NCBI GenBank assembly: GCA_016792625.1 | Contig: JAEUKK010000014.1 | Coordinates: 1 to 50,112 of the forward strand | DNA length: 50,112 nt | From: Deltaproteobacteria bacterium | GTDB lineage: Bacteria > Myxococcota_A > UBA796 > UBA2385 | Direction of reading: 5' to 3' | Shown here: piece by piece, positions 25,370-33,869 of the stretch | How the letters are laid out: each line of letters opens with the position of its first letter | Numbering within the stretch: the stretch's first letter is position 1 | Notes under the pieces: model-generated | Databases searched by the model: none | Seen by the model: the letters and a program-made list of their open reading frames with translations, nothing else | What the model was told of the DNA's origin: nothing | Translations under genes and position numbers: made by a program

Positions 25370-27184
25370 TCAGCGCCCGACCGCGCAGGGGAAGGGCTCG
25401 ACGCCGGGAACAGCGTCCACGAAGTCACCCTCCTCCATGTGGCTGCGCAGGGTGCCGGGAGCTTCGACCGCGGCGGCGAACCAGTCCCGCATCACCATGC
25501 CGTCGACCTCGGCGAGCCAGGTCTCGGGCCGCACCGAGACCACGTGCACGCTCTCGTCGCTGACCGAGGTCAAGAACCAGTGGATGCCGGGCAGATCGCG
25601 GGTCTCGCAGGCGGTGCGCCGCAGCACGTTGATGAAGGGCGGCAGCTCGCTGAAGTAGGCGTCGCGCATCTGGATCTCGTCGCGCTGGTTGCTCAACATG
25701 AGCAGCTGCTGCTCGGGCACCTGCAGCAGCCGCGGCGACATGGCGGCGGCGATGACCTCGCCGAGCGCGCAGTCACCGTCAAAACAGTAGGCCGGCAGGT
25801 AGGGCTGCGCCCCCCAGGCGGGCACCTTGACCGCGCCGAGCGCGCGCACGCCGAGCGGCTCGCCGTTGTCGAGGGCGAGGCCCGCGTCGGGGAAGCCCAC
25901 CGTGCGCGGCCAGGCCAGATCGTCGAGCACCCAGTGGTAGTTGTAGAGGGTGCCGTAGCTCCCGGCCGAAAAGCCGCCGAACAGCGCGACGAGCTGGTCG
26001 GGGCGGTAGCCGGCGCCGCCCTCGGCGTCCATGCGCTGCCAGAGCAGATCGCGGAACATGCGCAGCGCCACTCGCAGGTTCTTGGCCCCGTAGCGGGGCA
26101 ATTGCAGGGCGCCGAGGTCCTCGATCACGCCGCCGCCCGCGAACACGTCTTGGTTGCAGTAGGGCAAGAACACCGTGGTGTAGTCGGTGAACGGCGACTC
26201 GGCCGGGTCGGTCGACGAGAGGCCCGAGAAGTAGGGCTCGTCCTCCGCGGCGGTGAACAGCTCGGGGTAGGCCGCGAACTTGGCGGTGCAGTCCTCTTCG
26301 AGCACGCAGACGCCGCCGCCCTGAAGGCCGACCAGCACGCGATCGAGCGGCGCGCCCTCGGGCGCCAGCCGCACCCAGAAGGCGTAGTCGCTGCCGTCGC
26401 CGCAGATGGTGCCGTAGGTGTCGGCGGGCAGCTCGACCCGCGTCCACTCGCCGCGGGCAGGGTTGGCCGCGCCGAGCACCCCCGTCGCGCCGGGCCCGCA
26501 GCGCAGGTCGAGCACGGTCGGGTCGGGTAGGCTGGCGGCCAGCGCGCAGTCGGCCTGCATCGCCGCGCGGTCGAGGAAGGTGGCCGTGTCGATCGCCACC
26601 AGCCCGGACAGATCGGGGCAGGCGCCGGCGATGGTCTGCTGGGCCGCGGCGGCCAGCGCGGCGCGCTCGTCGTCGAGATCGGCGCAGCCCTCGGCCGTGT
26701 CGACGCAGGCGGCGACGGCGGCGAGGGTGTCGGCGACCAGGCCGGCGGCGGCGCGGTGGGCCACCCCGAGGCAGGCCCGGGCCGCGGGGTCAGCGGCGAC
26801 CGCCGCTTGGGGGCCGCCGTAGGCACGCCAGGCGAGGCCATCGGCCTCGGTGGCGCAGGCGGCCTCGAGGCGCGCGCCGACGGAAGCAGCGTCGAGCGCG
26901 CCAAACTCGCCGTCGGCGCAGGCGGCGGTGGCCTCGGCGGCGACCGCGCTGGCCCCGGCGCCGGTCGCGGCGGGGCAGAGCGCGCCGTCGGACTCGACGC
27001 AAGCGGCCTGCCCGGCGCTGACCTCGTCGATGCATGCGCCGAGCGCGGTGACCGCGGCGGCGGCGCAGCTGCCCGCCTCGGCGGCGCCAGGCCCTTCTTT
27101 GGCGCCGGCGCAGGCCGCCAGCGGCAGCGCCAGGGCGAACAAGAGAGAAGAAGGGGGGCAAGAAGCGGCGGGATGGTTCAGCAT
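25370..27184 (-). CDS. Pectinacetylesterase/Notum-like lipoprotein with Cys-rich N-terminal domain
   Basis: 604 residues with a lipobox LAAC (Cys25). Residues about 35-215 are Ala-rich, predicted helical, with around a dozen cysteines at regular intervals; I do not recognise this domain. The C-terminal ~380 residues match the pectinacetylesterase/Notum hydrolase family: VGLQGGGVCVLEEDC (oxyanion-hole region), FLPYCNQDVFAGGG, nucleophile motif GGFSAGSYG (Ser406), and later Asp and His candidates (SNQRDEIQ, SDESVHVV). Family enzymes remove acetyl or acyl esters from pectin or from lipidated proteins. The protein is probably on the cell surface. The gene is bracketed by the two 121-bp repeats with only 23 and 39 bp to spare, as if carried as a unit. 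Confidence 0.82.
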   Translation of the reverse strand: MLNHPAASCPPSSLLFALALPLAACAGAKEGPGAAEAGSCAAAAVTALGACIDEVSAGQAACVESDGALCPAATGAGASAVAAEATAACADGEFGALDAASVGARLEAACATEADGLAWRAYGGPQAAVAADPAARACLGVAHRAAAGLVADTLAAVAACVDTAEGCADLDDERAALAAAAQQTIAGACPDLSGLVAIDTATFLDRAAMQADCALAASLPDPTVLDLRCGPGATGVLGAANPARGEWTRVELPADTYGTICGDGSDYAFWVRLAPEGAPLDRVLVGLQGGGVCVLEEDCTAKFAAYPELFTAAEDEPYFSGLSSTDPAESPFTDYTTVFLPYCNQDVFAGGGVIEDLGALQLPRYGAKNLRVALRMFRDLLWQRMDAEGGAGYRPDQLVALFGGFSAGSYGTLYNYHWVLDDLAWPRTVGFPDAGLALDNGEPLGVRALGAVKVPAWGAQPYLPAYCFDGDCALGEVIAAAMSPRLLQVPEQQLLMLSNQRDEIQMRDAYFSELPPFINVLRRTACETRDLPGIHWFLTSVSDESVHVVSVRPETWLAEVDGMVMRDWFAAAVEAPGTLRSHMEEGDFVDAVPGVEPFPCAVGR

Positions 27185-27223
27185 GGGCGCAGCTTAGCGC
27201 AGGTGGTGCGCGCGGGCGCCCTG

Positions 27224-27344
27224 GGCCCCCCGCCGCGCTCGCCGGGGCCCCGGTCGGCGCTCCGGCTGCGCCGGGATCGCCGCCCGCCCGGCTTCGGTCG
27301 CTGCGCGACCGCCGCTGCGCGGCGCGCTCTGGTCGGCCGGGCGC
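27224..27344. repeat. 121-bp palindrome-rich repeat, copy 2
   Basis: Exact same-orientation copy of 25226-25346, 39 bp upstream of the pectinacetylesterase-like start codon. It shares the 12-bp palindrome and the three TGC-loop hairpins. Flanking bases differ from copy 1 on both sides, so 121 bp is the full extent of identity. Confidence 0.9.
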
Positions 27345-27540
27345 AGGGGCGGGCTGCGCCCGGGGCGCTCCTGTGACAATGCCGACGGGGCGCCAGGCCC
27401 CCGGGCCTCAGCTTGGCTCGTCGATCTTGACGTGCAGCACGTTGTGTTGGGTGAGGCGCGCGCGGCGCTGCCCGCGCGCCCGGGCGGCCGCGGCCGGCGG
27501 GCGGGGGCGCCCCCAAGTCCCTCCGGGGGCCTCGTCAAAT

Positions 27541-27568
27541 CGTTGATCAGAATGAAGAAAGCTCAACG
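27541..27568. promoter_or_regulatory. Candidate operator upstream of purA promoter
   Basis: Half-sites CGTTGATC (27541-27548) and GCTCAACG (27561-27568) form an inverted repeat with one mismatch and centres 20 bp apart, the spacing of two DNA helix turns. It sits 21 bp upstream of the proposed -35 box, inside the only AT-richer stretch of the region. It does not match the known PurR sites of E. coli or B. subtilis. Confidence 0.3.
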
Positions 27569-27589
27569 GTCGAGAGGCCTCCGCCCCGA

Positions 27590-27618
27590 TTGACACCCCG
27601 GCGGCCTTTGTTTACGGT
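27590..27618 (+). promoter_or_regulatory. Sigma70-like promoter for the purine cluster
   Basis: A perfect -35 box TTGACA (27590-27595), a 17-bp spacer and TACGGT (27613-27618; three matches to TATAAT, at T1, A2 and T6). This predicts a transcription start near 27625 and an untranslated leader of about 160 bases before purA. Confidence 0.55.
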
Positions 27619-27680
27619 CGGGGCGTCTCAGCCGGTCTGGCGGGGCGCTGCCCACCGCAGCACACCCGTCGGGACCACAC

Positions 27681-27704
27681 CCGCTCCCCCGTCCGCTCCC
27701 CCGT
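27681..27704. repeat. 12-bp perfect tandem duplication in purA leader
   Basis: CCGCTCCCCCGT occurs twice without a gap. The second copy runs into CCGTCAAC, which recurs at 27767-27774 just before the purA ribosome-binding site. Confidence 0.6.
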
Positions 27705-27710
27705 CAACGG

Positions 27711-27736
27711 CCGCGCACCCTTTGGGTGCTGCGCGG
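27711..27736 (+). other. Leader hairpin upstream of purA
   Basis: GCACCC (27715-27720) pairs with GGGTGC (27724-27729) around a TTT loop; CCGC and GCGG extend the stem after a 3-base bulge. It lies in the predicted untranslated leader, 50 bases before the start codon. It does not resemble a purine riboswitch. Confidence 0.4.
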
Positions 27737-27787
27737 GGTGGCGCGGCTTGGTGCGCGGGTGGCCCACCGTCAACTCGGGGGTGCCTG

Positions 27788-28996
27788 ATGCCCAACGTGC
27801 TCGTGGTCGGTGCCCAGTGGGGCGATGAAGGCAAGGGGCGGGTGGTCGACCACCTCGCCGCCGACGCTGTGTACGCGGTGCGTTTTGGCGGCGGCGCCAA
27901 CGCCGGCCACACCTTGGTGGTGAACGGCCAGAAGGTCGTGCTGCACCTGATCCCCGCCGGGGCCCTGCGACCCGGCTGCCGCGGCCTCATCGGCAACGGC
28001 TGCGTCATGAGCCCGGCCTCGCTGCGCGCCGAGCTGGCCCGCCTCGCCGCCGCCGGGCACCCGCTCGACCCGGCCCGCCTCGGGCTCTCGCCGCGGCTGC
28101 ACGTGGTGACGCCCTACCACCTCGCGCTCGACCGGGCCGAGGGCGCGGCGGTGGGCACCACGGGGCGGGGCATCGGCCCCTGCTACGCCGACAAGGTGGC
28201 CCGCCGCGGCCTGCGCCTCGAGGTGCTGCTGCGGGGCGAAGCGGCGCCCATCCTCGCCGCCCAGCGCCACCTCGTCGCCGCCCTGCACCCAGGGCTCGAG
28301 CTGCCCGCCGTCGAGGCGGTCGAGGCCGAGCTGCGGGCTGACGCCGAGGCCCTCGCCCCCTTCGTCACCGACGTCGATCTTGAGCTCGAGGCCGCGGTGC
28401 GCTGCGACGCCCCCATCCTATTTGAGGGGGCCCAAGGCGCGCTGCTCGACATCGATCACGGCACCTACCCCTTCGTCACCTCGTCGACGACCACCGCGGG
28501 TGGGGTAGCGAGCGGCGTGGGGCTCTGGATCGATCTGCACCGTAGGGTGGGGGTCACCAAGGCCTACTCGACCCGCGTGGGCCACGGACCATACCCCACT
28601 GAGATCGAGGGCCCGATCGGCGACCAGATCCGCACCAAAGGCGCCGAGTTCGGCTCGACCACCGGCCGGCCCCGCCGCTGCGGCTGGATCGACCTGCCCG
28701 CCCTGCGCCAAGCCGCCCGCCTCAACGGCCTCACCGAGCTGGCGGTGACCAAGATTGACGTGCTGGCCGACATTCCGGTGCTGCGGGTGGCGGTCGAGCA
28801 CGGGCCCGATGGCCCGGTCTACGTCGACCTGCCGGGTTTTGGCGACGTCTCCGCCGCCCGCGCCTGGGAGGAGCTCCCCCCCGCCGCCCAGCGCTACCTG
28901 CAGCTCATCGCCGAGCAGGTGGGCGTGCCGGTGCGCATCGTCAGCGTCGGCGCCGAGCGCGCGGCCCTGATGACCCTGCCCGAGGGCACCCCATGA
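27788..28996 (+). CDS. purA: Adenylosuccinate synthetase
   Basis: Joins IMP and aspartate using GTP, the first step of the AMP branch. 402 residues, somewhat shorter than the usual ~430. The ATG at 27788 follows a GGGGGTG site and gives the canonical N-terminus QWGDEGKG, with catalytic Asp13 and NAGHT His41 at the same numbering as in E. coli. Other signatures: TTGRGIGPCYADK, FEGAQGALLDIDHGTYPFVT, TRVGHGPYPTE and GWIDLPALRQA. The reading frame stays open upstream but without family similarity. It is the first gene of the purine cluster, with the promoter about 170 bp upstream; its stop overlaps the purM start (ATGA). Having an AMP-branch enzyme lead the operon is unusual. Confidence 0.97.
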   Translation: MPNVLVVGAQWGDEGKGRVVDHLAADAVYAVRFGGGANAGHTLVVNGQKVVLHLIPAGALRPGCRGLIGNGCVMSPASLRAELARLAAAGHPLDPARLGLSPRLHVVTPYHLALDRAEGAAVGTTGRGIGPCYADKVARRGLRLEVLLRGEAAPILAAQRHLVAALHPGLELPAVEAVEAELRADAEALAPFVTDVDLELEAAVRCDAPILFEGAQGALLDIDHGTYPFVTSSTTTAGGVASGVGLWIDLHRRVGVTKAYSTRVGHGPYPTEIEGPIGDQIRTKGAEFGSTTGRPRRCGWIDLPALRQAARLNGLTELAVTKIDVLADIPVLRVAVEHGPDGPVYVDLPGFGDVSAARAWEELPPAAQRYLQLIAEQVGVPVRIVSVGAERAALMTLPEGTP

Positions 28997-30078
28997 GCGA
29001 CGCCCGCATCGGCGATCTCGACCGCAAAGACCTCGCCTCGCGGGCCGCTGGCGCCTGGGCCGAGCGCACGCAGGCCGCGCGGGCGGGCCGCGACGGCGCG
29101 GTGGATCCGAGCTTGCGCGCCCACTTTGCGCAGATCCAGCGGGTGGGCGGGGTGGCCATCGCCACCACCAGCGACGGGGTGGGCACCAAGGTCGAGCTGG
29201 CCGAGCGCACCGGGGTCTACCGCACGCTGGGTTTTGACCTCGTGGCGATGGTCGCCGACGATCTAGCCGCCGCGGGCGTGGTGCCGCTCTCGCTGACCAA
29301 CGTGCTGGACGTCGATCACATCGACCCGGTGGTGGTCGAGCAGCTCATGGCTGGTTTGGCAGAGGCCTGCCTCGCCGCCGATATGTGCGTGACGGGTGGT
29401 GAGATCGCCGAGCTGGGCCCTCGGGTCGGCGGCTATGGCACCGGCATGCACCTCAACTGGTGCGCGACGGCCATCGGCACCCTGCCCGACGGGCAGGCGC
29501 CCCTCAGCGGCTCGGCGCTGCAGGTGGGCGACGTGCTGGTCGGCCTGCCCAGCCCCGGCCTGCGGTCGAACGGCCTGACCCTCGCCCGGGGTGTGCTCGA
29601 GTCCCACTTCGGCCCCGACTGGCATACGGTCGCCTCTGGGGGCTCGACCTGGGGCCTGCGCCTTCTGACCCCCTCGGTCATTTATTCGCCGCACCTCACC
29701 GCCCTGCGCCTCGCCGTGGGCGACGCGCTGACCGGCTGCGCCCACATCACGGGTGGGGGTGTGCCCAACAAGCTCGGGCGGGTGCTGCGGGCGACGGGCC
29801 TCGGCGCCGCGCTGCGCAGGCCGCTGCCGCCCTCTGCTGAGATCGCGGAGCTGGCCATGATCGGCAGCGTCGCCCCCGTCGACGCTTGGCGGGTCTGGAA
29901 CCAAGGGCACGGCATGATCCTGTGCCTGCGCCCGGCCGCGGTCGAGGCCGCCCTCGCGCTGCTGGCGGCCCGCGGCTGCCCGGGCGCGGTCATCGGCGCG
30001 GTGGTCGACGAGCCGGGCGTCCACATCTGGCACCAGGGCCCGGACCAGCCGCCCCTCTCTTACCGAGGCCAACCATGA
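28993..30078 (+). CDS. purM: Phosphoribosylformylglycinamidine cyclo-ligase (AIR synthetase)
   Basis: Closes the imidazole ring of AIR from FGAM with ATP. 361 residues, normal length. Recognised from TTSDGVGTKVELA, the DLVAMVADDLAAAGVVPL region (usual form MCVNDILVQGAEPL), VTGGEIAELGP, GLPSPGLRSNGLTLAR and HITGGGVPNKLGRVL. The first 40 residues diverge from the usual YKDAGVDI opening, keeping only RKDL. The start overlaps the purA stop and the stop overlaps the purL start, both ATGA, so all three are translationally coupled. Confidence 0.96.
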   Translation: MSDARIGDLDRKDLASRAAGAWAERTQAARAGRDGAVDPSLRAHFAQIQRVGGVAIATTSDGVGTKVELAERTGVYRTLGFDLVAMVADDLAAAGVVPLSLTNVLDVDHIDPVVVEQLMAGLAEACLAADMCVTGGEIAELGPRVGGYGTGMHLNWCATAIGTLPDGQAPLSGSALQVGDVLVGLPSPGLRSNGLTLARGVLESHFGPDWHTVASGGSTWGLRLLTPSVIYSPHLTALRLAVGDALTGCAHITGGGVPNKLGRVLRATGLGAALRRPLPPSAEIAELAMIGSVAPVDAWRVWNQGHGMILCLRPAAVEAALALLAARGCPGAVIGAVVDEPGVHIWHQGPDQPPLSYRGQP

Positions 30079-33068
30079 CCACCGGGATGGACCGCTTCAC
30101 CCTCGCCATCGAGGCGGCGCCCGGGGTCGAGGACCACGCGCTGACCGCCGCCCGCCGCCGGGTGATCGACGCGGTGGTGGGCGCGGGCGCCCCGCCGACG
30201 GTGGGGGTGCGCCGCTGGCGCCTGCTGCGGGGCCCGCCGGGGGTCGACCGCGCGCAGCTGCAGGCCTTCGCCGACGCCGTGGTGGACCCCATCGCCGAGC
30301 GCGGGGCGGTCTGGGAAGAGGCGGCGCCCGCGACCTGCGGCGCCGCCTTCGTGCATGTGGCCCTGCACCCCGGGCTCACCGATGACGAGGGTGACGCTGC
30401 GGGGCGCGCCTTCGCGTGGATCAGCGGGGCGGCCACGCCGGCCCCTGGATTTGGCGCCGAAGAGCTGTGGGCATTTGACGCCCCCCTCAGCCCGGCCGCC
30501 TTGGCCGCGGCCGCCCAGGCCATCGCCAACACCAACGTGCATCGCGTCGTTTTCGGCGCGCTGCCCCAGGCGCTCGCGCCCCGCGCCCAGGTGCGCCTGC
30601 GCGGGAGCGGCGAGGTCGAGGTGCTGCCGCTCGGGCAGCTTGACGACGAGGGCCTGCGGGCGCTGAGCGCGGCGCGGGCCCTGGGCCTCTCGGTGACCGA
30701 GCTGCGGGCGATCCAGGCCTGGGTGGCCGATCCTGCGGTGCAGGCCCAGCGGGCCGCGCACGGCTTGGGCGCGCTCACCGACTGCGAGCTCGAGGTCTTC
30801 GCCCAGACCTGGTCCGAGCACTGCAAGCACAAAGAATTCGCCGCCCTCATCGACATCGACGATGAGGAGCGCGGCGGGCAGCGCCAGCTCGACGGCCTGT
30901 TCAAGCAGACCATCCGCGGCCCCACCCTCGACATTCTGGGCGAGCTGCAGGCCCGCGGCCAAGAGTGGGTGGTGACCGTCTTCTCCGACAACGCGGGCGT
31001 GGTGCGCGTCGACGAGGAGCTCAACCTCACGCTGAAGGTCGAGACCCACAACTCGCCGAGCGCGCTCGACCCCTATGGCGGCGCGATCACCGGGATCTTG
31101 GGCTGCAACCGCGACGCGGTGGGCACGGGCTGCGGCGGCGGGCGGCTGTTGTTCAACACCGACGTGCTCTGTTTTGGCCGGCCTGACCACGCCGAAGCCC
31201 TGCTGCCTGGCCAGCTTCACCCCGCGCGGGTGATGGAGGGTGTGCACGCCGGCGTCGCCGACGGCGGCAACAAGTCCGGCGTGCCCACGTTGGGCGGCGC
31301 CCTGCTTTTTGACACCCGCTTCTCGGGCAAACCCCTGGTCTTCTGCGGCTCGGCGGCCCTGGTGCCCCGCACGCTGGGCGGCCGCCCCTCGCACCTCAAA
31401 GACGTGCAGCCGGGCTATCGCGTGGTGACCGCCGGCGGGCGGGTGGGCCGCGACGGCATCCACGGCGCCACCTTCTCCTCGCACGAGCTGGTCGAGGGCC
31501 AGAGCGGCGGCGTGGTGCAGATCGGCAGCCCGTTTATCCAAAAGAGGCTGTTCGACTTCCTCGAAGAGGCCGCCGCAGCGGGCCTGGTCGCCGCGGTCAA
31601 TGACTCGGGCGCCGGCGGGCTGTCGAGCTCGGTGGGGGAGCTCGCCCGCCTGAGCGGCGGCGTGCGCCTGGACACCGACCAGGTGCCGCTGAAGGTCCCC
31701 GGCCTGCGCCCCTGGGAGATCTTCGTCTCGGAGTCGCAGGAGCGCATGTCGCTGGCCGTGCGCCCCGCCGACCTGCCCGCGCTGCGCGCGCTGGCCGCGC
31801 AGCGCGACGTGGAGCTGGCCGACATCGGCGAATTCACCGCCGACGGCCTGCTCTCGGTCTGGCACGGACAGACCCCCGTCTGTGCGCTCGACATGGAATT
31901 CCTGCACGAGGGTGTGCCCCGCCTGCGCCTGTCGGCCCGGGTCGAGGCGCCGGTGGTCACGCCCAACCCACCCTTGCCCTCGGACTTGGGCCCCACCCTC
32001 TGCGCGGTGCTGAGCCACCCCGATGTGTGCAGCCGCGAGGCCTTTGCGCGGGCCTATGACCATGAGGTCAAGGGCAAGACGGTGCTCAAGCCCTACAGCG
32101 GCGCGGGCGGCCGGGCCCCCCAGGACGCGGGCGTCATCCGCCTGCGGGCGGGCGCGCGGCGGGCGGTGGGGGTCTCTCATGGGATCGCCCCGCACTACGG
32201 TGATCTCGACCCATACGCGATGGGCCAGGGCGTGGTCGACGAGGCCATCCGCGGCCTCATCTCGGTGGGGGCGCGCCTGCCGGTGCACGGGGCGGGCCCG
32301 CTCGACGCCTTCGCCGGCTGCGACAACTTCTGCGTGCCCGACTCGGTGGTCGACCCGGTCAAGAACCCCGATGGCCGCGAGAAGTTGGGCAAGCTCGTGC
32401 GCATCGCCGAGGGCATGGCCGACGCGGTGCGGGCCTTCGGCGTGCCGCTGATCTCGGGCAAAGACAGCATGAAGAATGATCTGCGCTCGGGCGGCCGCAA
32501 GATCAGCGTGCCGCCGACCCTGCTGGTCACCATGGCCGCCGTGCTGCCCGACGGCGACCGCGTGGTCAGCAGCGAGTGGAAGGCCGAGGGGGACGTCATC
32601 TTCCTCATCGGTCAGACCGAGGATGAGCTGGGCCGCAGCGCGCTGCTGCGCACGCTGGGCCTCGAGGGTGGCCGGGCCCCGCGGGTGCGGCTCGACGCGG
32701 CGGTCGCGCGCTACGGCCGCATGGCCGAGGCCCACGCCCATGGCCTGCTGCGCAGCAGCCACGACCTGTCGGACGGTGGGCTCGCGGTGGCGCTGGCCGA
32801 GTGCTGCATCGGCGCCGGGCTCGGGGCGGTGCTCGCCACGCCGCCGGGGGCCGAGGGCCTGGGCTGGTGGTTCTCCGAGAGCCACTCGCGCTTCGTGGTG
32901 AGCGTGGCGCCCGCGCACGCTGCAGGGATCGAGGCGCTCTTTGGCGCAGACGCGACCCGGCTGGGCCAGGTCGGGGGCGCTGCGCTGGTGGTCGACGGCG
33001 CCCCGGTGGCCTCGGTCGAGGCGCTGCGCCAAGCCTATGAGCGGCCGCTGCTGGCGGGGGAGGCCTGA
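30075..33068 (+). CDS. purL: FGAM synthetase, large subunit with N-terminal PurS-like region
   Basis: Converts FGAR and glutamine-derived ammonia to FGAM with ATP. 997 residues: longer than the ~740-residue small PurL, shorter than the ~1300-residue proteobacterial enzyme because it lacks the glutaminase domain, which is the next gene. Residues 1-150 probably form the PurS-like region built into long PurL proteins, explaining the absence of purS. Signatures: FAQTWSEHCKHKEF (Glu248, His249), KVETHNSPSALDPYGGAITG, DGGNKSGVPTLGGALLFD, NDSGAGGLSS and GKDSMKND. The ATG at 30075 overlaps the purM stop and has GAGG upstream; its own stop overlaps the purQ start. Confidence 0.95.
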   Translation: MTTGMDRFTLAIEAAPGVEDHALTAARRRVIDAVVGAGAPPTVGVRRWRLLRGPPGVDRAQLQAFADAVVDPIAERGAVWEEAAPATCGAAFVHVALHPGLTDDEGDAAGRAFAWISGAATPAPGFGAEELWAFDAPLSPAALAAAAQAIANTNVHRVVFGALPQALAPRAQVRLRGSGEVEVLPLGQLDDEGLRALSAARALGLSVTELRAIQAWVADPAVQAQRAAHGLGALTDCELEVFAQTWSEHCKHKEFAALIDIDDEERGGQRQLDGLFKQTIRGPTLDILGELQARGQEWVVTVFSDNAGVVRVDEELNLTLKVETHNSPSALDPYGGAITGILGCNRDAVGTGCGGGRLLFNTDVLCFGRPDHAEALLPGQLHPARVMEGVHAGVADGGNKSGVPTLGGALLFDTRFSGKPLVFCGSAALVPRTLGGRPSHLKDVQPGYRVVTAGGRVGRDGIHGATFSSHELVEGQSGGVVQIGSPFIQKRLFDFLEEAAAAGLVAAVNDSGAGGLSSSVGELARLSGGVRLDTDQVPLKVPGLRPWEIFVSESQERMSLAVRPADLPALRALAAQRDVELADIGEFTADGLLSVWHGQTPVCALDMEFLHEGVPRLRLSARVEAPVVTPNPPLPSDLGPTLCAVLSHPDVCSREAFARAYDHEVKGKTVLKPYSGAGGRAPQDAGVIRLRAGARRAVGVSHGIAPHYGDLDPYAMGQGVVDEAIRGLISVGARLPVHGAGPLDAFAGCDNFCVPDSVVDPVKNPDGREKLGKLVRIAEGMADAVRAFGVPLISGKDSMKNDLRSGGRKISVPPTLLVTMAAVLPDGDRVVSSEWKAEGDVIFLIGQTEDELGRSALLRTLGLEGGRAPRVRLDAAVARYGRMAEAHAHGLLRSSHDLSDGGLAVALAECCIGAGLGAVLATPPGAEGLGWWFSESHSRFVVSVAPAHAAGIEALFGADATRLGQVGGAALVVDGAPVASVEALRQAYERPLLAGEA

Positions 33069-33859
33069 TGGACACCGTCGTGCGCGTCTATGTCGTGACC
33101 GGCTACGGGCTGAACTGCGAAGAAGAGACGGCCGCCGCCTGGGCCGGCGCGGGGGCCGCCGTCGAGGTCGTCCACGCCGAAGATCTGTTCTCGGGCGCCC
33201 GACCATTGGCCTCAGCCGATATTGTGCACCTTTCTGGCGGATTTTCCTACGGCGATAACCTCGGCTCGGGCAAGGTCTTCGCGGTCCGTATGCGCCACGA
33301 TGACCGCGGCGGGCGGGGCACCCTCGCCGACGAGCTGCAGGCCTGGGTGGCCGGCGGTGGGCAGCTGGTCGGGGTCTGCAACGGTTTTCAGATCCTGGTC
33401 AAGGCGGGTCTGTTGCCGAACCTGCGCGGCGACCTGCGGCTCGAGGCCACGCTGGCGCCGAACTCCCCTGGCGGTTTTGTTGACCGCTGGGTGCGCTGCC
33501 AACCGGCGCCGAGCCCCAGCCCCGCTTTTGACGGCCTGGACGTCATTGACCTGCCGATGCGGCACGGCGAGGGGCGGCTGCTCTTCGCTGACGCGCAGAC
33601 CGCGCAGGCCTGCGCCGGGCTCGTACCCCTGCGCTACCACAGCGATCTCGCGGGGGCGCCCCTCAACCCGAACGGCAGCGCGGGGGGCGCCGCGGCGCTC
33701 ACCGACCCCTCGGGTCGGGTCTTGGGCCTGATGCCGCACCCCGAGGCCTTCCTCGACGCGGCGCTGCACCCTGACCGCCAGCGCGCCCCGGGCGCCACGG
33801 CCGCGCCCTTCTTCTCCAACCTGGTGAACGCGGCCCGCGCCCTGCGCGCGCGCCGCTGA
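33068..33859 (+). CDS. purQ: FGAM synthetase glutaminase subunit
   Basis: Class I glutamine amidotransferase that supplies ammonia to PurL. 263 residues. Signatures: GYGLNCEEETA, LSGGFSYGDNL, nucleophile elbow GVCNGFQIL (Cys104), MRHGEGRLLF, and GLMPHPEAF with His224 and Glu226 completing the triad. It overlaps purL by one base (TGATG) behind a strong GGGGGAGG site. Its length and motifs resemble the C-terminal glutaminase domain of large PurL proteins more than the ~225-residue Gram-positive PurQ, so purL-purQ may be a split large PurL. That is an inference. Confidence 0.95.
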   Translation: MDTVVRVYVVTGYGLNCEEETAAAWAGAGAAVEVVHAEDLFSGARPLASADIVHLSGGFSYGDNLGSGKVFAVRMRHDDRGGRGTLADELQAWVAGGGQLVGVCNGFQILVKAGLLPNLRGDLRLEATLAPNSPGGFVDRWVRCQPAPSPSPAFDGLDVIDLPMRHGEGRLLFADAQTAQACAGLVPLRYHSDLAGAPLNPNGSAGGAAALTDPSGRVLGLMPHPEAFLDAALHPDRQRAPGATAAPFFSNLVNAARALRARR

Positions 33860-33869
33860 GGAGCTCCCC

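Larger units (their letters stand above)
27185..27787. other. 603-bp divergent intergenic region upstream of purA
   Basis: Lies between the minus-strand pectinacetylesterase-like gene and purA. In order it holds: the second 121-bp repeat, a GC-palindrome-rich patch (27486-27514), a less GC-rich stretch with an inverted repeat (27541-27568), a sigma70-like promoter (27590-27618), a 12-bp tandem duplication and a hairpin in the leader. In-frame codons run through much of it ahead of purA, but no conserved protein is encoded. Confidence 0.7.

Noticed and set aside
27590..27787. N-terminal extension of PurA through the leader
   Set aside because: The canonical PurA N-terminus begins at 27788 with Asp13/His41 in the standard positions; the extension overlaps the proposed promoter and is low-complexity.
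27625..27787. Purine riboswitch or T-box in the purA leader
   Set aside because: The hairpin has a 3-base loop and single bulge; the three-way junction and conserved core of purine riboswitches and the T-box sequence are missing.
30060..33206. Minus-strand open frame of 1048 codons
   Set aside because: Lies antisense to purL, which has full family motifs; no recognisable protein on the other strand.
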